Position numbers and translations under genes: made by a program
Origin: Lysinibacillus fusiformis
Lineage (GTDB): Bacteria; Bacillota; Bacilli; Bacillales_A; Planococcaceae
NCBI GenBank assembly: GCA_030027265.1
Contig: JASENG010000002.1
Location: 186,001-250,000 of the forward strand
Reading direction: 5' to 3'
DNA length: 64,000 nucleotides
Notes under the pieces: model-generated
What the model saw: only the letters and a program-made list of their open reading frames with translations
Database searches by the model: none
Told to the model about the DNA's origin: nothing
In this document: in pieces, positions 1 to 7,555 of the stretch
Numbering within the stretch: position 1 is the stretch's first letter
Layout of the letters: every line of letters starts with the position of its first letter

Positions 1-845
1 GATGGGCATCAACAACTCAAACAATTTATGCTGCTGTTCAAATGCTGCAGCCTGGTGAAAAAGCGCCGTCTCACCGCCATTCCCAAAGTGCCCTTCGCTT
101 CATCTCTGAAGGTACTGGTGCTTACACAATCGTGCAAGGTGAACGTATTTTCATGGAAGAAGGAGATTTCTTAATCACGCCTAAAAACTTATGGCATGGT
201 CATGAACATGTAGGTACTGAACCGATGCTTTGGATGGATGCTTTAGATATTCCAACGATCTATTCAATTGGCGGTACATTCTTTGAGCCTTATGCAGATG
301 GTTTACAACAACCGGATATCCCGGATAACTTTACTGAAAAACGTTACCGTGGCGGTATGGTTCGTCCAGTTGGCGATGATAAATACACTGTTGCCCCGCT
401 TGCAAACTATAAATGGGATCGTACAGTTGAAGGCATTAAAGGTTTAATGGAATTTGATCCAAATCCACATCACGGATTTGCAGTCGAATATATCAACCCA
501 TCAACTGGTAAATCAGCTAACCCTACACTAGGAACAAGAATGCAGCATTTACCAAAAGATTTCCATACAAAGGCTTTACGCCATACTCACTCTACTGTTT
601 ACCATATTCATAAAGGATCTGGTTATTCAGTAATTAACGGTGTTCGTTTTGACTGGAAAAAAGGCGATTACTTCGTTGTGCCAAACTGGGCTTGGTATGA
701 ACACGTTGCTTCTGAGGATTCTTACCTATTCTCGGTAAACGATATTCCGATTATGGATCGATTCGAATTAGAACAGGAGCAAGCTTATGATTCAAACAAC
801 GGTCATCAAATAATTACTGGTGAGTTTAAAGCTGCTTTCCGTTAA
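1..845 (+). CDS. Gentisate 1,2-dioxygenase (5'-truncated)
   Basis: Bicupin ring-cleaving dioxygenase of the gentisate 1,2-dioxygenase type, which opens gentisate to maleylpyruvate using Fe(II). The reading frame is open to the left edge (first full codon at 3), so the 5' end lies outside the window; the first internal Met at 42 is not the start. The segment around residues 8-14 after that Met (EKAPSHRH) carries the metal-binding His of the first cupin, and a second cupin with HTHSTVYHIHKG follows near residue 180. A hairpin terminator follows, so it is separate from the TRAP operon downstream, although both could serve aromatic acid use. Family assignment is firm; substrate preference (gentisate versus a related hydroxybenzoate) is inferred. 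Confidence 0.85.
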   Translation, partial: WASTTQTIYAAVQMLQPGEKAPSHRHSQSALRFISEGTGAYTIVQGERIFMEEGDFLITPKNLWHGHEHVGTEPMLWMDALDIPTIYSIGGTFFEPYADGLQQPDIPDNFTEKRYRGGMVRPVGDDKYTVAPLANYKWDRTVEGIKGLMEFDPNPHHGFAVEYINPSTGKSANPTLGTRMQHLPKDFHTKALRHTHSTVYHIHKGSGYSVINGVRFDWKKGDYFVVPNWAWYEHVASEDSYLFSVNDIPIMDRFELEQEQAYDSNNGHQIITGEFKAAFR

Positions 846-874
846 TAATAATTAAATTATTATTCTATAAAGTT

Positions 875-920
875 AGGGTAGAATTTAGAGCATCTTCTAA
901 ATTCCGCCCTTCTTCTTTAT
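875..920 (+). terminator. Rho-independent terminator of dioxygenase gene
   Basis: Imperfect 15-bp stem (left arm 875-889, right arm 896-910) followed by a T-rich run from 911. It lies 30 bp after the stop codon of the dioxygenase gene. Confidence 0.6.
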
Positions 921-1001
921 AACGAGATATTCGTTAAATTTTGTCGAATCAGCTTTCTAAATATATAGATAATTAAAAATTTTCTATTTCTTAAAAACTA
1001 T

Positions 1002-1030
1002 TTGACATTTTTGTGACTGTTTTTTATATT
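1002..1030 (+). promoter_or_regulatory. SigA-type promoter of the TRAP operon
   Basis: TTGACA at 1002-1007 and TATATT at 1025-1030 with a 17-bp spacer. The predicted start near 1037 gives a leader of about 240 nt before dctP. Confidence 0.6.
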
Positions 1031-1079
1031 ATAAGTGTATATACTTCACTATTTAGAGAATTATATTTTTAACCAAGAA

Positions 1080-1093
1080 TGAAAACGCTTTTT
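1080..1093 (+). promoter_or_regulatory. cre-like site (CcpA) in dctP leader
   Basis: TGAAAACGCTTTTT resembles the catabolite-response consensus TGWAANCGNTNWCA except for its last two bases. It lies about 45 bp downstream of the predicted start, where bound CcpA could act as a roadblock. This is a single imperfect match. Confidence 0.3.
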
Positions 1094-1275
1094 TTTTAGA
1101 ATAATTCGAATACTATTTCCAAAAAGTTTTAAGTGGGGATTTAATACTTTACACAAGGTATTTAGGTTACCAACGCTGACATGAAACGATTATCCATAAA
1201 AATATCTTTGAGAGATCGTTGTACTTATAGCAAGGTGCCTTTATATATAAAGGGATTATTTGAGGGGGAAATTCT

Positions 1276-2313
1276 ATGAAATTAAAAAAGTATTGGTTGT
1301 TATTAACGCTATCAGTCCTTGCCGTTGTGCTTTGTGCATGTGTAGAAAGCACTGACACTTCAGGTTCAACAGAAGGTTCTAGTGACGATGCAGGCGGTGA
1401 AGATACACGTACATTTAAAATTGCTCACGTTGTACAAGAATCACACGTTTGGAATGCTACAGCAGTAAAATTTGGGGAAGAATTAGAGAAACTTTCAGAT
1501 GGCAGATTAAAAGTTGAAATTTACCCTGCTTCTCAACTTGGGGCTGAAGCAGACATGGTTCAACAAATCGAAACCGGTGCCATTGATTTTGGATTTATGA
1601 CAAACGCTTACATGAGTACACGTGAAGATTCATTAAATGGCTGGTTTATGCCTTATCTATTTAATAACCTTGAAGAAGCAGTTGCTATGCGTGAATCGGA
1701 TGAAGCTAAGCAAATGCTGGAAAGCTTAAGCTCACAAGGTTTAGTTGGACTTGACTTTGCCTTCGCAGGTAACCGCCACGTACTTATGAAGGATGGTTTT
1801 GCTGAAACTCCAGAAGATTTAAAAGGTAAAAAGATCCGTATCATCGGAAGTCCATCGATGCAATCTTATTGGGAAAAAGTTGGAGCTGGCCCTACAGCAA
1901 TGCCTTTAACGGAAGTATATACTTCTTTACAAACAGGGGTTATTGATGGAATTGATATCGATCTAGATGCTTTAGTTACTGAAAAATACTATGAAAATGC
2001 AAAATATTTAACACTTACAAATCAAATGACATTCCCTACTGTGATTGTCATGAGCCAAAAAATTTATGATGAATTATCGCCTGAAGATCAAGAAATTGTA
2101 AGACAAGCGTTGAAAACAGCTGTTGACTGGGGTGTAGATGAAGCCATCAAGCGTGAAGCTTCTAACCTGGAAACATTAAAAGCGGCTGGTGTTGAAGTAT
2201 TAGAAGAAATTGATACTGCCAACTTCCAGGAAGTTACAGATCAAGTTCGCGAAGAGTTTTCAAACAAGTCAGATATTATTAAAGCATTTATCGAAGCGGC
2301 TGATAGTAAATAA
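1276..2313 (+). CDS. dctP: TRAP transporter substrate-binding protein DctP
   Basis: Extracytoplasmic solute receptor of a tripartite ATP-independent periplasmic (TRAP) transporter, 345 aa. The N-terminus has a basic start, a hydrophobic core and a lipobox ending in Cys22 (VVLCAC), then a Ser/Gly/Asp-rich linker, so it should be a lipoprotein tethered outside the membrane. The DctP fold starts at about residue 45; the segment KIRIIGSPSMQSYWEKVGAGPTAMPLTEVYTSLQTG, quoted here only by its position around residues 185-220, is typical of the family and usually holds the Arg that binds the ligand carboxylate. A strong ribosome binding site (GAGGGGGAA) precedes the ATG. The ligand is probably a carboxylate; the adjacent dioxygenase hints at an aromatic or organic acid. 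Confidence 0.92.
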   Translation: MKLKKYWLLLTLSVLAVVLCACVESTDTSGSTEGSSDDAGGEDTRTFKIAHVVQESHVWNATAVKFGEELEKLSDGRLKVEIYPASQLGAEADMVQQIETGAIDFGFMTNAYMSTREDSLNGWFMPYLFNNLEEAVAMRESDEAKQMLESLSSQGLVGLDFAFAGNRHVLMKDGFAETPEDLKGKKIRIIGSPSMQSYWEKVGAGPTAMPLTEVYTSLQTGVIDGIDIDLDALVTEKYYENAKYLTLTNQMTFPTVIVMSQKIYDELSPEDQEIVRQALKTAVDWGVDEAIKREASNLETLKAAGVEVLEEIDTANFQEVTDQVREEFSNKSDIIKAFIEAADSK

Positions 2314-2342
2314 TCTTTACTTAAAGCTAGAATAAAATTGAA

Positions 2343-2387
2343 ATGGGACTTTCTCCTATCTTTTGTAGATGGAAAAGTCCCCTTTCA
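2343..2387 (+). terminator. Intercistronic hairpin between dctP and dctQ
   Basis: Imperfect hairpin with arms around 2345-2356 and 2371-2382 in the 134-bp gap. There is no clean T-run, so it is more likely a partial terminator or mRNA stabiliser that keeps receptor expression above that of the membrane subunits. Confidence 0.5.
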
Positions 2388-2447
2388 TATAATGCGTTAT
2401 TAGCGCTACACTTCTTATTACATACTCTATAGTTAGAAGGTGATCTT

Positions 2448-2948
2448 TTGAAAATAGTAAAAAAGATAAATAATTTCGTTTTCAGTATTGAAAAAATATT
2501 AGCCATAATCTTGGCAATCGGATTACTTGTATCATTAGCAGCGGGCGTTTTTTTCCGCTATGTGCTAAAAAACCCTCTTTTCTGGTCAGATGAATTAGCT
2601 ATTTTCTGTTTAATCTGGATCACCTTTATCGGAGGAAGTTTGTCCCTTAAAGAAAAGGCATCTCCTTCTATTACAATTTTGACTGATTTAGTTCCTATTA
2701 AATATAAAAAGTATGTCCAAGCCTTGAGCAACATCATTCTTTTAGCATTTGTTGCTTACATTCTATATCTTACAATCGTATGGATTAGTATGCCAAGCAT
2801 CCTGGTACAAACTTCGACTGCGATGAATATCCCTAAAATCTATTTTTATTTTAGTATTCCAGTTAGCTTTGTTTTCTCTGTGTTCCACGTACTTGCAAAT
2901 ATTTTCATAGATTTTAGTGATCGTGAAAAGGAGGAATCCTTACAATGA
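2448..2948 (+). CDS. dctQ: TRAP transporter small membrane subunit DctQ
   Basis: Small permease subunit of the TRAP transporter, 166 aa with four predicted membrane helices (about residues 15-37, 45-65, 88-110 and 128-150). The segment FWSDELAIFCLIWITFIGGS at about residues 45-65 is the conserved DctQ pattern. The start is TTG at 2448, with AGAAGGTGAT upstream as ribosome binding site. The stop overlaps the start of dctM by 4 bp, which implies translational coupling. Together with DctM it should form the Na+-driven transport channel. Confidence 0.9.
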   Translation: MKIVKKINNFVFSIEKILAIILAIGLLVSLAAGVFFRYVLKNPLFWSDELAIFCLIWITFIGGSLSLKEKASPSITILTDLVPIKYKKYVQALSNIILLAFVAYILYLTIVWISMPSILVQTSTAMNIPKIYFYFSIPVSFVFSVFHVLANIFIDFSDREKEESLQ

Positions 2949-4216
2949 CAATCGCGTTGATTTGTTTTGCTGTTCTTCTATTATTAGGTGTTCCAATCGC
3001 TTATGTGTTGGGAATGACGACAGTTATTTATATTTTTGCAACAGATAATATGGGGCTGCTTCTTACGGTGCCACAACGGTTATATTCCGGAATGGAAAAC
3101 TATGGACTATTAGCGATTCCACTATTTATGTTAGCCGGTGAGCTAATGAACTCTGGCGGGATTACAAAACGTTTGGTGAACGTTGCAAAGCAGTTTTTCG
3201 GTCATTATCTTGGCGGATTAGCTTACGTAAACGTTATTGCGAATATGATGCTAGCTGCAATCATCGGTTCAGCTACTGCGCAAATCGCAATGATGAGTAG
3301 AACAATGGTACCTGAAATGGAGAAATCCGGTTATTCAAAAGAATTTAGTACAGCGATTACTGCTGCAGCCGGTCTTTTAGGCCCGATTATCCCCCCAAGT
3401 ATGATGTTCATCATTTATGGTGTAAGTTCTGGTGCATCGATTGGTGAAATGTTCATGGCGGGAGTTATTCCAGGGATTTTACTAGGTGTATCCTTTATGG
3501 TTATTATTGCAATCATCGGTATGAAACAACAATGGCCAAAACAAGAGCGTACTTCTATGAAAGAAAAACTAGATTCGTTTATCAAAGTAATACCAGCGCT
3601 ATTAGTGCCAGTAATTATAATTGTAGGGATTTTATCCGGGGTGTTTACTGCAACAGAATCTGCTGCCATTGCCAGCGTTGTTGCTTTAGTTGTCGGCTTA
3701 TTTGTTTACCGCGAATTGAAAATATCTGCACTGCCTAATATCCTATCCTCGACGGTAATCACTACTTCAGTAATTACAGTTTTGATTGCAATGGCTAATA
3801 TCTTTGGCTGGATGCTATCCTTCGAGCAAGTCCCTCAGCAAATTGCTGCATGGATGGTTAGTTTATCTGATAGCCCAATCGTATTCTTACTATTAGTCAA
3901 TATTTTCTTGCTATTTGTAGGGATGTTCATGGACGGAATTGCTGCACTGGTTATTTTAGTTCCAATCTTTATGCCGCTGCTGCCAGCATACAATGTAGAT
4001 CCGATTCACTTCGGTATCATTATTTGCATTAACTTAACCATTGGTATTTTGACACCTCCTGTAGGATCCGGGTTGTTTATTGCTTCTTCGATTACAAAGG
4101 TTTCAATTGGCTCGTTAGTGAAATCTCTATGGCCATTCCTGATTGTTTCAATTATCGTGTTATTGCTTCTAACTTATATCCCGGCTCTTTCTTTATGGAT
4201 TCCAAGTCTTAAATAA
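2945..4216 (+). CDS. dctM: TRAP transporter large membrane subunit DctM
   Basis: Large permease subunit (ion transporter superfamily), 423 aa with about 12 hydrophobic segments across its whole length. Family marks include AIPLFMLAGELMNSGGIT near residue 60, the GPIIPPSM loop near residue 150, and LTPPVGSGLFIAS near residue 365. It is last in the dctPQM operon and overlaps dctQ by ATGA; the ribosome binding site AAAGGAGG lies in the end of dctQ. The length is normal for DctM and nothing looks broken. Confidence 0.93.
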   Translation: MTIALICFAVLLLLGVPIAYVLGMTTVIYIFATDNMGLLLTVPQRLYSGMENYGLLAIPLFMLAGELMNSGGITKRLVNVAKQFFGHYLGGLAYVNVIANMMLAAIIGSATAQIAMMSRTMVPEMEKSGYSKEFSTAITAAAGLLGPIIPPSMMFIIYGVSSGASIGEMFMAGVIPGILLGVSFMVIIAIIGMKQQWPKQERTSMKEKLDSFIKVIPALLVPVIIIVGILSGVFTATESAAIASVVALVVGLFVYRELKISALPNILSSTVITTSVITVLIAMANIFGWMLSFEQVPQQIAAWMVSLSDSPIVFLLLVNIFLLFVGMFMDGIAALVILVPIFMPLLPAYNVDPIHFGIIICINLTIGILTPPVGSGLFIASSITKVSIGSLVKSLWPFLIVSIIVLLLLTYIPALSLWIPSLK

Positions 4217-4230
4217 TATAAACCCGTATG

Positions 4231-4270
4231 AGCCCAAAGGTTTGTTCAACAAATCTTTGGGCTTTTTTTC
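4231..4270 (+). terminator. Terminator of dctPQM operon
   Basis: Stem AGCCCAAAGGTTTG (4231-4244) pairs with 4249-4262, followed by a run of seven T. Classic rho-independent terminator 15 bp after dctM. Confidence 0.85.
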
Positions 4271-4450
4271 TGCATAAATTCGCCAATATAGGAAATAAAA
4301 AAATTGTCCCGGCATTAATGATAACGTGTTCTCTTTTGAAGTGCATTTAAATGAAAAACAGGTTAAATAACTTAGGAAGAAGTATAGTAATTCATAATGG
4401 AATTTGCTTGTACTTTTTATATCTTAACAAAATCGTGTAGGAAAGAATTT

Positions 4451-4638
4451 ATAGGCGGAGAATTTCCGTTTAATTATAGAATGGAAGCTAAAGAAGCGGA
4501 GATAAGCGAAGTTATTCCGGTTAACTGCTCAAAATAAGCCAAAATGCATGGATTTATGGAAAATAAGCGGAAAAATTTCTCTTATTTTGCTGAAAATAAA
4601 GGGATTTATTAATTTAAGCGGAAATTCTCCCTTTATTC
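4451..4638. repeat. Intergenic element with inverted ends
   Basis: The 660-bp stretch between dctM and the next gene holds no convincing gene. Inside it, GGAGAATTTCCG at 4457-4468 recurs inverted within 4617-4629, with partial matching on both sides (about 26 bp per arm). The 140 bp between carries several AAGCGGA/TAAGCG words. This looks like a short non-coding element with inverted ends. No second copy was seen in this window. Confidence 0.4.
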
Positions 4639-4876
4639 ACGCCAAGCCTCAAGGGTGTACCTTGTTATATATAACTATCCAATTACCACTAAAGAGGGTT
4701 GTTATTTTCTATATGATCTATAGCACGAACTTTTTAGGATAATCGCCCAAAATCTCTAAATAGCAATAAAAATTAGGGTGAGGAAATCACTGCGGTTTCA
4801 CACCCTATGCATTGTTTTAAACTGTTTTGCACCTTTAAAGAGTAATCCGTTAAACTAAATGAGAAACAACTTCCCT

Positions 4877-5437
4877 TTAGGCGATATATGAATAGATTGA
4901 CTGATCCAATTTGAAGCCATTGCGTGCCATCTGCATCTGGTGGCTATATTTTGCAGCTGCTTGCGTGTACATTTTTTCAAAAGTTATGCTTTCAAAGCTT
5001 TGATTGATAGAAGGAACAACTATCCTATCCGAGCTTGCATTCGGAGCCAGCAATTCAGGATTAATAAAATCGAAGTGTTCCTCTGAAATCCGGTTAACAT
5101 TTTCCTCATCACTCACGATTTCACCCGCTGATTGCAGCATCATCTCAGTAGGCATTTCCTCATAGGGTGATTTTATCAATGATTGATTGTCATCATTTAT
5201 TTCAATTGTTGCAGCACTATAGTTTTCCCTCTCCTCATTCAATAAAGGCTGCTCTTTTTCAAAAAGCTCTTTTTCTGTTTTTCCAGATAATAAATCTTCA
5301 AGAATTTTGAGCATAGGATTCTTTTTTGATTGAGTATAGAGGGCATTCTTTTTATAGGCATCATTTGCTTCCTTGCGCTGCAATATGCGTCTGCGCTCTT
5401 CGAAATGATCATTAGTTAGTAACGCTGAAATTTTCAT
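4877..5437 (-). CDS. Hypothetical hydrophilic protein
   Basis: Not recognised. An upstream in-frame ATG exists, but the start at 5437 (MKISALL) is preceded by GGGGTGAT at good spacing, giving about 186 aa. The protein is acidic and polar with no signal peptide or membrane helix. It has a Glu/Lys-rich middle and a C-terminal segment (FEKMYTQAAAKYSHQMQMA, about 35 residues from the end) that looks like an amphipathic helix. It stands alone, convergent with the TRAP operon and ahead of the phosphate transporter in the same direction. Codon use is like its neighbours. Confidence 0.6.
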   Translation of the reverse strand: MKISALLTNDHFEERRRILQRKEANDAYKKNALYTQSKKNPMLKILEDLLSGKTEKELFEKEQPLLNEERENYSAATIEINDDNQSLIKSPYEEMPTEMMLQSAGEIVSDEENVNRISEEHFDFINPELLAPNASSDRIVVPSINQSFESITFEKMYTQAAAKYSHQMQMARNGFKLDQSIYSYIA

Positions 5438-5538
5438 CGATATCACCCCACTTGCAGGAAAATAATCACTCATTATACATATATATTATTTCAAACTGTA
5501 ATATATTACAAATACTATAATTATTTTCTCACAAAATA

Positions 5539-5574
5539 AAAAATGTGCAAAGTTGAACTTTGCACATTTTTTAG
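5539..5574. terminator. Bidirectional terminator
   Basis: Perfect 14-bp stem, AAAAATGTGCAAAG (5539-5552) pairing with 5558-5571, with A- and T-rich flanks. It lies just past the stop of the Na+/phosphate transporter (minus strand). Confidence 0.85.
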
Positions 5575-5576
5575 CA

Positions 5577-7211
5577 CTATATAGTAGAATGATTTTCTTC
5601 TAAAATCGTTTCAGCAATATTTACTGCATGATCTCCTACACGCTCTAAATTACTAATAATATCAGCGTAGATGATGCCAGCTTGTCCCGAACATTCCCCT
5701 TTATTTAAACGAAGAATATGGCGCTTGCGTAAAATTCTTTCTAATTCATCTATACGATCTTCCTTACTAATCACTTCTCTGGCAAAGTCCTTGCTTTGCT
5801 TGTCCAATGCTAGTACTGATAGGCTTACTGTATCCAAAACCAACTCGTACATTTCTTTTAGTTCCCCTGTTGCTTCATCGCTAAATTTCACTCGATTAGA
5901 ATCCTTCGCTTGAATGAGTTCAACCAGGTTTTCGAAGTGGTCTCCTACTCGTTCAATATCACGGATATTCTGGAATAGTGAATGATGCAATTTCGAATCA
6001 TTCTCTGATAAGGATTCCTGCGATAATTCAACTAAATAATCCGTTGTTACACGGTCTAAATTATTGATGGCTTCTTCCAGTTGAACGGTCATATTCGCGT
6101 GCTTTGTATCCCCTGTAAATAAGAAATCCATTGAATCTTGAAGTCCTTTAACCGCGAACTCTCCCATGCGAACAACTTCTTCTTTTGCTTGTCCAAGTGC
6201 AATTGACGGAGATTGTCCAATTAAAGTTTTATCTAAATATTTCGCACCATATTCAACCGTTGCATCTTCTCCTGGAACAATTTTTGTTACTAAAAGTGCA
6301 AGTAAACCTACAAACGGTAATTGAATTAATGTATTGATGACATTAAATGTACCGTGGGCAAAGGCAATTTGCATCTTATCTTCAAGTCCTAGTATTCCTG
6401 AAATCCATTCTACATAATTTACAAATAACGGTAAGAAAATCATGAAAATGATTGTCCCGATCACATTGAAAATTACGTGAGCCGCTGCTGCTCGACGTGC
6501 TGCAACAGAAGCTGCAAGAGCTGCCAATACTGCTGTAATCGTTGTACCAATATTATCTCCAAATAGGACTGGCAATGCCCCTCCAAGCGGGATCAACCCT
6601 TCTGAATAGAGCCCTTGCAATATCCCGACAGTTGCTGAAGATGATTGAACGATTAATGTAAAGATAGTTCCTGCAACTACTCCTAAAATAGGGTGATCAC
6701 TAAAGCTTACTGTCAAATCAACAAATGACTCCAAATCACGTAAAGGTTTCATCCCATCGCCCATCATTTCAAGACCGATGAAAAGACCTGCAAATCCGAA
6801 AAGAATCTGGCCAATGTTTTGGATTCGATCTTTTTTAAAGAAGAATAATAGTACAGCACCTAATGCCATAATCGGATAAGAATAGGCGCCTACATCAAAT
6901 CCGATAATAAATGCTGTTACCGTTGTACCAATATTGGCACCCATAATAACACCGATTGCCTGACGCAATGTCATAAATCCAGCACTTACAAGGCCAACTG
7001 TAATAACGGTCGTGCCTGAACTCGATTGGATTAAAACAGTCACAATAATACCGACTAGCACACCCATAATCGGGTTTGTCGTAAATCTATCTAAAATTTC
7101 TCGAAGTCTGTCTCCTGCTGCTTTTTGGAGTCCGTCCCCCATATACTTAATTGCAAATAAGAATAAACCTAGACCTCCAAGAAATTGGAAAATCATCGTT
7201 TGCCATTCCAT
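5577..7211 (-). CDS. Na+/phosphate cotransporter, NptA type with PhoU-like domain
   Basis: Na/Pi cotransporter family II protein, 544 aa. Residues 1-310 contain the duplicated Na_Pi_cotrans repeats with QSSS motifs (VLIQSSSGTTVITVG near residue 60 and LIVQSSSATVGILQG near 190), which form the Na+ and phosphate site. The last 200 residues form a soluble helical PhoU-like domain (EVVRMGEFAVKGLQD, ERVGDHFENL, ERVGDHAVNIAE). This matches the B. subtilis YjbB type. It is a monocistronic gene with a terminator right after the stop. The upstream region holds a Pho-box-like array (separate entry), which fits induction on phosphate limitation. Confidence 0.92.
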   Translation of the reverse strand: MEWQTMIFQFLGGLGLFLFAIKYMGDGLQKAAGDRLREILDRFTTNPIMGVLVGIIVTVLIQSSSGTTVITVGLVSAGFMTLRQAIGVIMGANIGTTVTAFIIGFDVGAYSYPIMALGAVLLFFFKKDRIQNIGQILFGFAGLFIGLEMMGDGMKPLRDLESFVDLTVSFSDHPILGVVAGTIFTLIVQSSSATVGILQGLYSEGLIPLGGALPVLFGDNIGTTITAVLAALAASVAARRAAAAHVIFNVIGTIIFMIFLPLFVNYVEWISGILGLEDKMQIAFAHGTFNVINTLIQLPFVGLLALLVTKIVPGEDATVEYGAKYLDKTLIGQSPSIALGQAKEEVVRMGEFAVKGLQDSMDFLFTGDTKHANMTVQLEEAINNLDRVTTDYLVELSQESLSENDSKLHHSLFQNIRDIERVGDHFENLVELIQAKDSNRVKFSDEATGELKEMYELVLDTVSLSVLALDKQSKDFAREVISKEDRIDELERILRKRHILRLNKGECSGQAGIIYADIISNLERVGDHAVNIAETILEENHSTI

Positions 7212-7278
7212 TTATTTGTTCCACCCTTTCGATGTCGTCGACACTATTATTCATAATTCAACAGAGGATGTAAATGTT

Positions 7279-7339
7279 CTTACAAAAATGAAACATAAAA
7301 TTTACAATACCTTTACAATAGGACAACAAAACGTTCACA
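7279..7339 (+). promoter_or_regulatory. Pho-box-like direct repeat array
   Basis: Hexamers resembling the PhoP target TT(A/C/T)ACA occur every 11 bp on the plus strand: CTTACA 7279, GAAACA 7290, TTTACA 7301, TTTACA 7312, ACAACA 7323, TTCACA 7334. They lie 68-128 bp upstream of the Na+/phosphate transporter start. Orientation is antisense to that gene. The remainder of the 344-bp gap holds only the topB terminator. Confidence 0.5.
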
Positions 7340-7477
7340 TTTTTTATAAATGCCAAATAATCATGTTATATAATGTAAAATTACGAATATTTCTTAACAC
7401 CTAAACTTCCCTAATCTATTATCTCCAAACTTCCAGGGTTCACTCTAAATTAAACCTCAGAAACTGAACATACTTAT

Positions 7478-7523
7478 AAAAAACAAACAGTATCCTGAAA
7501 TTTGTTAATATCCCGGATACTGC
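7478..7523 (-). terminator. Terminator of topB
   Basis: Stem CAGTATCC (7488-7495) pairs with GGATACTG (7515-7522). On the minus strand it is followed by a T-rich run (7478-7486). Confidence 0.8.
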
Positions 7524-7555
7524 TTGAGAAGTCTTATTTTTTCATTAGATTAGAT

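Noticed and set aside
4548-4742. Open frame of 64 codons downstream of the TRAP operon
   Set aside because: Overlaps the inverted-end element, no ribosome binding site, residue composition unlike a protein gene.
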